64,000 bases of DNA from NCBI GenBank assembly GCA_030407005.1, contig JAUDYN010000006.1, positions 1,984,001 through 2,048,000 on the forward strand. Reading direction: 5' to 3'. The notes below the pieces were generated by a model. It saw only the letters and a program-made list of their open reading frames with translations, was not told where the DNA came from and ran no database searches. Both the position numbers and the translations under genes were made by a program. The stretch is from Desarmillaria ectypa. Lineage: Eukaryota > Basidiomycota > Agaricomycetes > Agaricales > Physalacriaceae. Position 1 is the first letter of the stretch; each line of letters opens with the position of its first letter. Positions 19,500 to 32,097 of the stretch are shown here, piece after piece.

Positions 19500-22400
19500 A
19501 GTTTCTGTGGGTCAGACTAATATGCATACCTCTAGATAATTATCTACAAACAATATATATCACATAACTTCACAGACCCCAAAGCTAAAGACCCTCAAAA
19601 AATCGAAAATGAACAGATATATCACACTCCTGAAAGAAGCTGACACAATTATCTATAGTGAATCCTGAGCCCCTGACAAGGTGCAGGATTTGCCGGGTGG
19701 TGCTGGCACTGCCATGAAGTCCACCAAGTTAGCACAGTGAAGCTCACCAGATATGTAGGTAAAACCATGGGCTGAAGCTAGTAGGCAGAACATTCTCAGA
19801 CCTTCCAGAAGTCCAAATGCCCCCAAGCTTCCCTTGAGTGGGGAGACAAGTCCAACAACCTTGCCAGGGTCAGTGGGGGACCAGGACAGTGCCTCTCACC
19901 AAGGCCAGAATCAGGGCCACATGCTATCCAGTCCAGTCAGGAGAAACCTAGTGGTGGAGCTGACCACAATGCTGACTAGATTCACACCTGGCACCATGGC
20001 CAACTCCACTAGAATGGATAGTAGTGGAACCTCGGAAGCAGCAAGCTGAGTTCTATCTCCTCCTGAGATAGTTTGAGTTCTGAAAGCAACTCAAGCTGAA
20101 GAACAGGGGGAAGCTGCTAGTGCCCAGGTGGTAAAAAAGGGGCATGGTAACAGAACCACCATTGTCAAAGTACCCAATGAAGAGGATGACACAGCTTTTA
20201 GACTATGGCAAGCAAAACAGTCCAAAGCCAATATCCCAATATCTGAAATCCCACCTAACAAGAGGGTACACAATCACATGCGGTTCCAACTCTTCAGAGT
20301 CGACTGGACTCTACAGGCAATTCATACCACCAAGAATTTGGCAGCTGCCAAAGCCATTCTTTCCATTTAGGTTCATCCCAAATGACTTGGAGAGATAACT
20401 GATGAGCTCATTCAGAGCCTGAATAATAAAGAGAGTTCTGCATGTGAGCAGCTCTATGAACTTCATGAACCAATCCGGTATATCTGAGGTACTAAGAGTT
20501 CCAGATGAGACTTCTTGGTGGATATCCAGCTCTCTCCTTGTACAGGAAAGAAGACACTGACAATCTGAGCATTGTTGGATAGTGGCTGCACAGGCAGTTC
20601 TATCAACTGAATATACATCTAACAACATCAGTTGGACACCAGAAAAGCCACCTCTTTAATTTCTGTTTACAATACAGATGGAACCCGAAACAAGGCAGGC
20701 AATGTAACTGAATTTGTGGAACTCTGAATGACCATCAGAGATCACATCAAACAAATTGACCTTGCAGTCATAGACTTGGGCTCCAAGACAGTATACTTGG
20801 GCCATGATTGGCTTAAATACTATAATCCCTTAGTCAACTGGAAAACAGGAATCATGACATTTGGACGATGTCATTGTGTAAAAAGCTATTTCACAATTCC
20901 CGATACTGATGAAGAAGACCAATGGGATGAAGAATTAGAAGAAGCTGAAACTATTCTTGCAGTCAATATGCAAGAAAAAATCATTCTTCAAGCAGTACAC
21001 CATGCGAACAAATTGGTGGCAGCTGCAAATGCAGAAAAACTGAAGAAGACCTTTGAGGAGCTCATGCCTCCTCAGTATCAAAGCTTTAGAGACTTGTTTG
21101 CTAAAGAAAGCTTTGACAAACTCTCCAACTGGAAACCTTGAGACCACACCATCAAGCTAACTCCCAATGCCAAATCCACATTAGACTGCAAAGTCTACCC
21201 ACTCAACTGAAATGAACAGGAACAACTTGACAAGTTCCTCAATGAAAATCTTGACTCTGGAAGAATTCATCCTTCAAAATCCCCATTTGCCTCTCCTTTC
21301 TTCTTTGTCAAGAAAAAGGATAGGTCCTTATGACCAGTTTGTTATATACTGACTTGGGCACATGACTTGGGATGATCAGCTGATCCCTCTGGGCTGTTAC
21401 GCATTCGAACAATCACCCAATGTGAGAGATAGAAGCTGGAAGTCTTCTGTGTTGTGCAGACAAGAAGTATATGATGTTAATTTAAACAAGAGATAGAGTA
21501 CAACTGTCTAGTTTACTCTGTTTATATAGTATTTCTACGGTGTTATATTTAGATGAAACGCTATGGTCCATGCACAAATGGTGTTGAAGTAGGATGATCC
21601 GGGAGGATCATAGGACCAATAGAAAGCATCTGGGGTGACAGACGGTGAGAATGAGGGTTGTAGCCGGCAAATAGCTGGATACAAGTTGGTTTCTGGGCCA
21701 GATTAGATGGATGAGTCATGGATATGACTCGGATAAGATAAGATAATGGAAAAATCATAACACAGTTCAGGACTATTGAAAGCTGAATGAAATGACAATT
21801 AAAAACTGTTATCCTCTTCCCCTCATCTTGGAACTAATCAACAAGTTATGAGGAGCCAAATACTTTTCCAAGTTAGATGTGTGATGAGGATACAACAATG
21901 TATGGATCTGAGATGGAGATGAAGAAAAGGCCACATTCAGAACTAACTGAGGACTCTTTGAACCTATGGTCATGTTCTTTGGCCTTACTAATTCACCAGC
22001 CATGTTCCAGTGGATGATGAACAATATCTTCAAGGATCTAATCACTGGAGAAAAAGTTACCATTTACCTCGATGATATCCTCATTTTCATGAAGTCCTTG
22101 TCTGAACACTGAATCATTGTTCGACAAATTCTACAATGTCTACAAGAGAACAAACTGTTCCTCAAAGCAGAAAAATGTGAGTTTGAGGTACTTGAGACTG
22201 AATACCTTGGAGTTATCATCAGTGAAGATGCAATTCACATGGATCCAGTCAAAATCACTGGAATAGCAGAATGGCCAACTCTGACAAAAAAGAAGGAACT
22301 CCAATCCTTCTTAGGATTCACAAATTTTTATCAAAAATTCATTTGCAACTATTCAAAGGTTGTACAACCTCTTACCCAGTTAACCAGAAAAGTGGACTGG

Positions 22401-24000
22401 ACATGGAGACCAGAACAAGAACAAGCATTTAATCAACTCAAGAAGTTGATGACCACCAACATTGTTCTAACGATTCCCTCAGACAAAGGAAAATTCTGAG
22501 TGAAAGCAGATGCTAGTGATGGGGCCATTGGCACTATTCTTAGCCAAGAACAGAATGGCAAATGGAGGCCTGTTGCCTTCATGTCAAAAGCATTGACAGT
22601 CATCAAACACAACTATGAGATCTATAACAAGGAGTTGTTGGCTATCATGTTAGCCTTAGAAGAATGGTGCCATTATCTTATGGGTGCAAAAGAAACCATT
22701 GAAATCTGGACCAATCACCAAAACCTCCAGTATTTCTGAAAACCCCAGAAGTTGAACCACTGACAAGCCCAGTAGGTTACTGAACTAGCTGAATACCACT
22801 TTGTTCTTCAACACAAAGCTGGAATTGCCAACAAAAAGGCAGACCTTTTCAGTCAACGAGATGATCATGATCAGAGAAAGGAAGACAATCAAGATGTAAC
22901 AGTCCTTTCCCCCAAGCATTTTCAGGCATTAATATTGCCCACAACCAAAGAATGAATTACATGTATAAGAGATGCAACCTGACAAAAGAGTCAATAGGAT
23001 CAAGAGATAGAGAAGTCCTTGAATCACAAATGAGGAATTACACAGGAAAACGAAATCCTGTGGTATGACAGATGAGCCTATATCCCTCAAGACCCTTTCC
23101 TCCATGGAGAAATCATTGCACAGTATCATGATCATATTACCACTAGACATCCAGGAATCGCCAAAACCAAGGAACTTATTCTTCATGAATACTGGTGGCC
23201 AAAGATGAAGAAAGACATTGAATCTTATGTCAAAGGATGTGAAACATGTTAAAGAACAAAGAGCGACATACAAGCCAAAGCTGCTCCTCTCCATCCAAAT
23301 ACAATCTCTGACACCCCATGGACTCATATTTCAGTCGATATGGTCATGGGACTTCCAGAATCTGAAGGATTTGATGCATTACTGGTCATCGTGGATCGAT
23401 TCTCCAAGAACATAATTCTCATTCCATGTAATGAAGAATTATCTGCTGAAGAATAGGCTTTAATGCTCTAGAACAAGGTTTACACAAAATATGGAATGCC
23501 ACAAGTGGTCATTTCAGACCAAGGACCTCAATTTGTATCAGCATTCATGAAGGAACTTTACCGAATGCTGGATATCACACAAAATGCATCCATGGCATAC
23601 CATCCTCAGACTGATGGACAAACAGAGAGAGTCAATCAGAAGGTTGAAAAATACCTTCGAATCTTTGTCAATCATCGACAAACTGACTGAGTCACATGGT
23701 TATCACTAGCAGAATTTGCACACAATAATTGAATGCAATAGAAGTGATCAAAGAATACAAGGCTAGCGTAAACTGCGCCTTATACATTCCAAAAATCATA
23801 ACTAAGAACAAGGAAATGGTCAAAATACTGGACCACAAATATTCTAATGATGGAGACATTGCATACTTGGCCCAATGCAAGGTTGGATATCAAAAATAGA
23901 TTATCAATCCAGACAAAAAAATATGGAAAAACTTGATTGACCAGTATTGGATTGATCAAGTTTTATCACAACTTGATACCCCTGAAGAAGAACCCTAGCA
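19500..24000 (+). pseudogene. pol: Element C pol, interrupted and chromodomain-less
   Basis: Protease with LLDSGCT near 20575 and LGHDWLKYYNP at about 20805; a 137-codon open stretch at 20728-21141; RT from about 21150 with VKKKDR at 21311, then a solo LTR, then VQDY-KLNEMTIKNCYPLPL at 21772. The catalytic YLDD box is intact near 22065 (IYLDDILIF). RNase H 22500-22739; integrase zinc finger about 23160-23260, core with VVISDQGPQFVSAF at 23499 and DGQTERVNQKVEKYLR at 23611. At about 23730 the frame jumps to sequence that in element B lies beyond the chromodomain. Several TGA stops stand at arginine positions. Confidence 0.9.
21340..21762 (-). repeat. Solo LTR in element C pol
   Basis: A 423-bp LTR of the same family, opposite in orientation to C. 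On the plus strand it begins TGTTATATACTGAC and ends AAAAATCATAACA. It is flanked by cagtt at 21335-21339 and 21763-21767, a perfect 5-bp target duplication. The interrupted RT reads straight through if the LTR and one cagtt are removed. It is a solo LTR left by recombination between the two LTRs of a full insertion. Confidence 0.93.
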
Positions 24001-24030
24001 GTCAGGATGACTGCTTTAACAAGGGGGTAA

Positions 24031-24397
24031 TGTTATGATTTTTCCATTTATCTTATCTCATCTCAGTCAGTATCAACGTATTTGCTGATGATCACCCTAT
24101 TCCTTGATGATTCATACCCTAGTTCACTCTCATTCATCTATGATCCATCTGACTTACACACCATTCTCTCATGGACGATACTGTTTCACCTATTAATAAC
24201 ACCATACTTTCAGTATATAAGTAGAGTAGTTTTCACCATTGTACTCTACCTTTTGACTAAATTAGATTCATATACCTTCTACTGCATCACACCAAAGACT
24301 AAAAGTCTACCTCTCATTAACAGGTGATTGTCTGAATGCAAGACAGCCTAGAGAGACACTTACATTCCAAGTCACATGTATAGACAGGGCCCTAACA
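24031..24397 (+). repeat. 3' LTR of element C
   Basis: Begins TGTTATGATTTTTCC after a purine-rich AAGGGGGTAA tract (the likely polypurine tract) and ends GGGCCCTAACA. At 367 bp it is about 50 bp shorter than the B LTRs. It holds the TATATAAGTAGAG box and a CTTTTGACTAA string. Confidence 0.88.
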
Positions 24398-25530
24398 TAA
24401 TCAGCAAAGAATTCATTTGAATAAACCCAATCAAGATCATAGATATCACTAAATAGCCTGTTTCAACCAAGAAACAGAAACTGCAATCATTCCTTAGATT
24501 CACTAACTTCTATCAACACTTCATCAAGAGCTATAGTGATATAGTGTACCTGATAATGTATCTCATAGACAAAGAAATATAGACTTGAAAAACAGCCCAA
24601 CAAGTCACCTTTCAGCATCTCAAAACCCAATTGGCAATAGATATAGTATTAGCTACACCAATAGAGAAAGACAAATTCTGTATGAAAGTGGATTCTAGTG
24701 AGGGGGTAATTAGTGCTATTTTAAGCTAAAAACAAGATGGAAAATAAAGGCCAGTAGCATTTTTATCAAAAGTGTTAACTATCACAAAGTGGAATTACAA
24801 GATCTATGATAAGAAACTACTTGCAATCATGCTTGTGCTCAACCAGTGGAGATATTATCTCATGAGCACAGCTGTTGACTTTGAAATCTGGACAGACTGC
24901 CAGAATCTCCAGTATTTCAGAAAGCCTCAGAAACTCAATCACTGATAAGTATGATGAGTAACTAAACTCACAGAGTATCACTTTATGCTACACCACAAGC
25001 TTGGTACTGCCAATAAGAAGGTAGATCTCCTCAGCAGGAGAGCAGATCACAAATAGGGTAAGGATGATAATAAAGAGATTGTCATTCTCAAACCTGATTT
25101 TTTTAATGCTATAATTATGCTCACAGTAGATAAGGCCCATAAGTATATTAAAAGAGTGATCTGCAATCACCAGAAATGAGATCAAGAGATTGCAACATCA
25201 CTCAATCATGAGAAAGGCATCCAGAAGGATGGTCTATTATACTATGACCAAAGGATCTATGTTCCCTAAGACCATGCAGTCTGAGAAGCTTTGAATGGTA
25301 ATATCTGGTTAAAAACACCTTGCCATCAAGTACTGGTATCACAAAGATAAGCTCTTAGATCTTAAAGAGCCTATTAATGCCTACTAAAAGGCCAACAATC
25401 AAGATGATGATAGAGAAGAGGATCAATAGAATGGAGACAAAAATGCACAGAACACTTGAGGGAGCCTTCTTGAAGGACCAGTGATCAGGTCATAATGACA
25501 GTTGGGATGCCTGTCTTAACAAGAGAGTAT
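24398..25530 (+). pseudogene. pol: Element D: degraded Ty3/gypsy pol fragment
   Basis: Starts inside the end of the RT (IISKEF, then KKQKLQSFLRFTNFYQ-HFIKSY) and continues through the connection domain, RNase H (KLLAIMLVLNQWRYYLM, EIWTDCQNLQYF near 24890) and the integrase zinc region. TAA and TAG replace CAA/CAG codons in many places and the segment is AT-rich. It ends with an AACAAGAGAGTAT tract before an LTR. It is a more distant relative than A to C. Confidence 0.8.
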
Positions 25531-25900
25531 TGTTATGATTTCTATTCATTTTCTTATCTTATCATAATCTAATCACATCTAATCTTAGTGTCTATCATGG
25601 ATCACAGACCAGTTGTCTCATTGCTATCAAATGACTATAGCCATTGTACTATAGCTCATGACCATCACTTATCCAACATCTTGTATTCATTGTTTCATGC
25701 ATGGTTATACTACAGACATAGCTATTATTAGAACTAAAACTTTAGTATATAAGTAGTATAGCTCTCACTGTATTATCTTCAGCTTCAAGCTAAAGTTTAT
25801 CTATACCAAACTTTCTCCCAGACTCAATCCTCTCACTAGTCTCTTAACTCATGGAGCCATATCTTGGAACTCATTGAGTGACTGTACAAACATGATACAG
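25531..25900 (+). repeat. LTR of element D (right end approximate)
   Basis: Begins TGTTATGATTTCTATTC directly after the polypurine-like tract of D. It carries AGTATATAAGTAGTATAG near 25736 and the R-like CTTCAAGCTAAAGTTTATC further on. The right boundary cannot be fixed, because no clear CA end or target duplication was found. Confidence 0.6.
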
Positions 25901-27600
25901 CCCTCTGTTTATCCTTGTTTGTTATATCAGAGTTCAGGTCTAAGATATTTTGCACTTCTAGTACAGTCACCACCTTTCATCACTAGCCAGCTCTCCTTGT
26001 TTAATGGATGGATACCTTTCAGTTCCAGCATGAGAACTGTGTGTATGGCTGCACCACATAGCAATCTGTTGTAACTATTGCAGTGGGAGGCTTGCTGAGT
26101 AGAGAATACTAAATTGTTAGCTACTAGAGCTCAAGACGAGCTCCTTAAATACTACAGAATGTATCTAGAATGTTCTACTAAAGTACCTAATTATATCCTA
26201 GTATCGTGCCAAATTGATGGTACCGAAGGTTCGGGAATCTTCCGGCACATGCTTGAAGTTGCAAATCCCAACACAATCCATTGTTCTTTGCTGCATCATA
26301 CTAGTAGTGACCAGCCTTTATCATTTTATAAATAGTTAGTATTCTGTCTTTACTGTTTCATATATGGATGACTACTTATTTCTTAGTTTCATTAGTAGTA
26401 CCTATTATTAGTTACATAGTATTTAAGGACCACTTGTATCATCCAAAGACCTCAGCTTTGGACTAAAGTTTAATCTGACTTATTCTTTCAGCTTGCTCTC
26501 TTGCTTCTCTTAAACTAAGGCCTTAGTGCTTAGTCTTAATCCTATCTATTGCAGATAAGCCAAGTTGTTGGAATTTGAGAGTTGAGCCAAGATGATAACA
26601 ATCCAGCATCATGCCAAACTTGCTGATTAAGAGAGAAGTATTAGGAAACTTGTAGAAGATTCTAGTAAATTAGCATTTAGTATATAAGTAGGTACAGTAG
26701 TGTATATCTGCATGTGTTTGCAGAGCTCAGCCAAGTGCAATATTATTGGCCTGACACCATGCATATACTAACTGGGAACAAACTGATCTTTTCATCCTCT
26801 GTTTTTCACAACACAAGTGATTGTCCAAACATGAGACCACTTACTTATTTGACTTTATTTGAGTAAGTTGATGGCTAACAGTTCTTCTTATACTGCAACA
26901 AAGGACCATCAACTGATATATATAAAGATTAGGGATAGAATACAGTAAAGCAATAGTGGAACCCATCTGACAGATCACACCTTGAAAAGCATTAAAGGCT
27001 GCAAGAAAGAAGTTGTGCTACTTGCTGGAGAGGTACATCATGGACAAAAACCAGTATGCTCATCATGGTTCTTCTGTCTCAAAATATCTATGTGATTTAC
27101 AATGTGTGCTGGTTTGGATCAGTTTGTCAGTTTGATGTTAGATGATATTTGCAGGATTGATGCTGTTTGAGCTCTTGCAGATATAATGGTTGAGTGCATG
27201 CACATGTTTACAGAAAGGAGACTCTGGATGGCAGCACACATGCATTGTGGTGACTGTGAATCATTATTTTGACTGTAATGAGTGATGCTCATGATGCCCA
27301 GTTACGAGGCACAACTTGGCATTGGAGAAGACCCTAAAAGAACATATGGCCAGGATCAAGAACCGTTTGAAGAAAGGCATAGAGTTTGTCAGGGTTCTGA
27401 GAAATGGGGAAGATGTTGGATAACATGCACACTGCAGATCAAAGATGAGGCACATTTGCCCAGCGAGCAGTTCAAGTTTGCTTATAGGAAGGGAGGCAAA
27501 CAAGTACAGTACACTACAAAATCTAGCTACTTATATACTCTATGTATCCCTCTAGTGCTTTCTCTCTCTTAATAATCCTTTACCAATCCTTTACTCAGCA
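25901..27600. repeat. AT-rich debris with LTR-like promoter boxes
   Basis: No convincing gene. TATA-like strings resembling those of the LTRs occur at about 26426 (GTATTTAAGGACC followed by CTTTGGACTAAAGTTTAATC), at about 26680 (AGTATATAAGTAGG) and, on the minus strand, at about 27530 (AGTATATAAGTAGC). They are probably solo-LTR relics of related families. Short open frames at 26114-26335 and 27282-27572 have no recognisable domain. Base composition shifts to gene-like near 27,600. Confidence 0.45.
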
Positions 27601-28353
27601 GAACTCGGGCTAACTGGACATCGCGCCAGCTTGCACAGCCATAGGGTCAACAATATTCCACGGATGAGACATTGAGGACCTGCGATATCCCAGCGTCACT
27701 ACAAATTAGATCAGGCATGGAAGTTCTAAAGGAAAAGGCACCGTTAGCAGGAGAGTGGTGCATATTTTTCTCGCTCGGTCAAAACCATACCATTAACTGA
27801 TGGATATCAGGTTCTATGTTGCCACAGACGAACGGGACAAAAAGGTCGGAATTGATTCCGTAAAGAAGGCACAGTCTTCATGGATGATCTTCTCACCATT
27901 GCTGACCGACGCGGTGAGTTATCATGGGCACTAATTGTTACCGATTTTCGTGGCTTGGTGGAGCAGATCATTTTATCGTGCACTGCCTTCTTTTACGAGC
28001 ATGCAATGAGTTCAGTTGCTGACGGTGTGATGAATCTGCGAGCACTAAGGGGGATGGACTCACGCAACGGCAGACTTGGACTGACATGCAGCGTTGTGGT
28101 CCATGTCCAATCAAAATATTTGGGGCCTAAAGCCGCGCTGGGCTACTTTGTCGACCATAAAGCACGGACAACGTCCAAGCGAGTTCATCCATAAGAGGTC
28201 GACGCATTCTTCATTGGCCTGAGCGGCGTTATGATTTCCCCCTTGTGAAGTCTTCTCTTTAGAATTGCACTTGGGAATCATCTAATTACATTGGTTCCAA
28301 CTTCCCTCCTTTACTATTGCAAGTATCCACATGGTGGATCCCAAGGCTACCAC
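27601..28353. other. Boundary region, no recognised gene
   Basis: Transition from the retroelement nest to gene space. A 104-codon ATG frame lies at 27880-28194 (+), without a recognised domain, signal peptide or upstream exon. It may be chance or a decayed gene. Nothing else is supported before the 3' end of the beta-glucosidase gene. Confidence 0.3.
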
Positions 28354-31300
28354 TTAAATACCACTCCAAATGAGGTCTTCGTCAACCAACACCTCCGCAA
28401 CACTCATAACGTCCGCCTCATTGGCACTTCTAGAGGCACAGATCTCAAACAACCCCTTCTCCACCACCCAAGCCATTTGCGCATCATTATAGAATGAGAA
28501 CGACATCTTGTCCAGCGTGATCTCCACTTCTTGTGACTGTCCTGGGGAGAGTATCCCAGTCTTGACAAATCCTTTGAGTTCGCGCTTGGGCCGTCGGTAA
28601 GAGCACATTTTATCGGTAACGTATAGTTGGACAACGTCTGACCCCAGTAGCAACCCCGTGTTAGTAACAGTGAGTTTAGCTTTGGCACTAATTTCAGTCG
28701 AAGCACAGGTGAGTCCAACTTCAAGCTGGGACCATTCTGTTAAAAGGATTCCCTGTCAGCGAAATCTTAGAAGATGGGAATTAAAACGAACTGAATGTGG
28801 TGTAGCTCAGTCCATGACCGAAATAGAACATTGGTTCCCGCTTGGTTTCTTCATATCCACGGTATCCAACCTTGAACGAGGTCATTGAATTCTGCTGAAA
28901 CCATAGAGACGATGATCATGATCAACTCACAAAGATGCCTTCACCATATGTCACTCTTCCACTCTCAGCGCCCCAATTGAGATGCGCTGTGCAGTCCTCG
29001 ATATACCTGGGGAACGTAAGAGGTAACCGGCCAGCCGGACTGACCTTGCCAAAGATGACATCCGCAAGGGCATTTCCTATTTCATTTAGGAAACCCGTAG
29101 TGGCAAGGAAAAGCGTACCCACCGCATTCATTTCCTGCAAACCATGCCTGTACCACGGTGCTCGCCCTGTCCACCCAAGGGAACGCCACTGCAGAGCCCT
29201 ATATAGTTGCCTTCAGTAAACTTGAGCATAAAGGGGGAACGTCGACAAATTTTTACCGATTGATTGATCACAACTGTATTCTGATTCGCGTCGAGTAACC
29301 GTCGCACGAGTTCATCTGTGAGTCCGGGAAGATCTAACCCCTTTCGATCGCTTGCCTCGGCTTCCCAGTCCATATTGGTTCCAATAACGCATACCACAGC
29401 ATCAACATCACGGGCGATGGCGACGGCATCATCAAGTGCTGTGGCAGGGTCAATTTCGGGCGCACCGGAGACACGAAGCGCAGCCATCATGAGCGGAGGC
29501 TGCTTGGCTTCCCCTTGGTCGGAAGAGACAGGAAGCGGCGTCTTCCACAAGGAATCATAATCAGTAGGGTGAACCAGTACTAGAAGGGGAAACGCACATT
29601 AGTGTATTTTACAAGAATCTCGTACGTTTGTCCTTTAACGAGGTCCACAGTAGCGATCTCTTCCATAGTTCCCAGCCCTTTAGAGAGGGTCAATAACGGT
29701 GGATTCACTTTCAGAATGAAACTTGCCATAGAAACTATCACCGGGAGTTTGTGGACGGTTCATGCCATTATCCACGACCAACTTTCCATCGAGACTCACA
29801 GTCGCACGTCCAACCAGCGATATTCCTAGATTGAAAGGACCGCTCTCTTGTGCAGTAATGTATCCACGGAGTATGATGTAGAAATGCTCTGCTAAACCTA
29901 CAATATAATCATGAATAACACCCTTAACAACTTTTAATTAGATCGTACCTTTAGGTTTCTCATCATTGATACGGAGGCGTGTTGAGAGGAGAGTGTATTT
30001 TGAAAGGGGAGAAGCGCCGGCGTCAGGGTCAGAATTGTAGAACGTTGCAGTCCACTACAGTATTACGATCAGCTGGTCCTTTGAGCAATATAATAAATGA
30101 CTCGCGCCGTCTATGCCGTCGGCGGTCTTGATCCATCCATCGAGCATAGGGAGATATCGATGTGCTGCGTAGAACGAAATCAAAAGAGCAGAGAAGGTGG
30201 ACAAGAAGAAGGCTACCATAGCATCCTAGTGAATATACGACATCGATATCGGTCCCCTCAAGGGCCGCCTCGATTCCATCAAGGGGTGTCACGACATAGC
30301 TACTCAGCAAAAATGCTGATCCACCACCACTGACAGTCCTTGTCTTGGCATTTGGTCCAATGACTGCAAGCTTTCTTATTTTCTTCACATCAAGGGGTAA
30401 GACTCCAAGATCGTTTTTGAGTAGAACCATACTCTCTGCAGCCACTCTTCTGTTGAGAATGATGTCATCAGGAGAATCAAGCTGACGTTCTGGAAGCGCA
30501 TTGTTCCTAACGAGAGACGGATCAGCGCGTACTGCACGCTGAACGATTTGAAGGATGGCGTATGCCCGCGAGGACAAGGTGTCAAAAGATATTTTACCAG
30601 CATGAATAAGATGATTGATGAGGTCCCCTCTCCAGCGTGTTGGTCCAGGCATTTCGAGATCTAGTCCAGCGTCGACGGCCTCTGAAGTAGAGTAGGTACC
30701 ACTCCTGAAAACAGATATTGAATCTTACGCTATGGTTGAGAAAGCTCGGTAGGAGTTGACGAACCAGTCGCTCATTACCATACCGTCAAATCCCCATTCC
30801 TCACGGAGAATAGTTTGTAGTAGTCGACGATTTTCTGAACCTATCAATTACGAAAAGTCGTTTACTTTGACAGATAATATAGAGAAAAGAAGACGCACAA
30901 TGGATTCCATTGACACGACTATAAGAGGTCATGACAGCCCATGGTTTAGCGATCTTCTGAGCTAGCATGAAAGGCATGAGGTATATTTCGCGTAGAGCTT
31001 GGTGCTGTCACTTGAGAAATAAGACACGAATGAGATCAAGAAGATGTACCTCGTTCTCCCACACAAATATCAACGGAAAGTCGCTCATGTTCCATGTCGT
31101 TGCACACTAAAACAGTTATTTTTACCCTCATTGGAATGCAGAGAATGACGCACCAAAATGCTTGATGACAGCGCCGACACCGTTATTTTGAAGACCAAGT
31201 ATGTAGTAAGCAGCAATCATCCCAGAGAGAAACGGGTCTTCGCTGAAACTTTCAAAAGCCTGCAAAATGTCGATCAGTCAGTCTCGTTAAAAAAAAAAAA

Positions 31301-31722
31301 GTGAGACTCACTCTTCCGTTCAGCGGATTTCGCTGTATGTTACATGTCGGCGCCAAGAGGATACTGCTCCCTTTTGCTTTACATTCTCGCGCCAACAACC
31401 CCCCCACTTCGTTTACTAGACTGATGTCAAAGGTCGCCCCAAGGGCTGTTGCGCATGGAATACACTGGGCTGGAGTAGGCTGTTCACCAGTCAGTGGCCA
31501 AGCATAAAAGAAAGAAAAAGAAATCACCAAGAAATGTGAACTGCCCCTCACTCCATTTGGACCGTCAGAACACTTAATATGAGGCACACCGACGCGCGGG
31601 ATTGGTGTCGTTGTCCACCAGTCTGGCCCAGCAAGCAGAGAAATTTTTTCAGCTACGGTCAGCTTGGAGAATACATCGTGGATGTCTGCCGTTCCATAAG
31701 ATTCGAGATCGTACGGTGCCAT
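28354..31722 (-). CDS. GH3 beta-glucosidase with PA14 insert
   Basis: Hydrolyses terminal beta-D-glucosyl groups from cellobiose and other glucosides. The ATG at 31722 opens [10 protein letters not shown]; no signal peptide is visible, so an intracellular enzyme is likely. In order: N-terminal TIM barrel with SDGPNGVRG, the CNDMEHER loop and the nucleophile motif GMVMSDW near 30795; second domain ([17 protein letters not shown]); a PA14 domain at about 30040-29600 ([25 protein letters not shown]); then [44 protein letters not shown]-like sequence and the fibronectin-III-like tail ([19 protein letters not shown]) ending at 28354. About ten or more introns of 45-70 bp, all GT-AG where checked. 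No frame break was found, so the gene looks intact. It is divergent from the MFS gene, sharing 375 bp. Confidence 0.9.
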
Positions 31723-32097
31723 GTCGGTATAAAGAAAGGAAGAAGCTAAGGCTGAGAGTTCGAAGCAAGATCATCATCGATAAATGCTAAGTTCAGTTTG
31801 CGGGTCTCGCACGGAGCTTCCGCGGAAGCGGCCCGTCTCGCTCGAACGAACGGATCGAGTCGAAAAAACGTTGATTGATGGAAGCTGGTTTCCAAGCTAG
31901 CGTCCATAATTGAATCCCTTTCACCGTAACCTGCGTCTGCTAATTGACTAGGGCACAATCCCTTTATCATATCTCCTTATCGTTCTACCCCGCTCGAAAA
32001 TCGATTTTGATTGCTGCGGGTACTTTCCCTGAAAATCATCTGAATCTCTGTAAATAATACGAAGCGGCCCTTGACAGAAATACCTCAATGCCCCGAG
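31723..32097. promoter_or_regulatory. Shared promoter of beta-glucosidase and MFS genes
   Basis: A 375-bp divergent intergenic region. It contains CTTATC (31976-31981; GATAAG on the minus strand), the core of fungal GATA-factor sites, and CCCCGC (31988-31993), which fits the reverse of the CreA/Mig1-type SYGGRG motif. Both motifs are short and could occur by chance. Confidence 0.3.

Larger units (their letters stand above)
17715..24397 (+). mobile_element. Element C: Ty3/gypsy copy, 5' truncated
   Basis: A plus-strand relative of B that starts within gag at the R1 edge and runs to a 3' LTR at 24031-24397. gag, protease, RT, RNase H and integrase follow in order. A solo LTR interrupts the RT. 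A deletion removes the integrase C-terminus and the chromodomain. There is no 5' LTR. Its right end abuts the RT remnant of element D, so C probably inserted into D. Confidence 0.9.
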
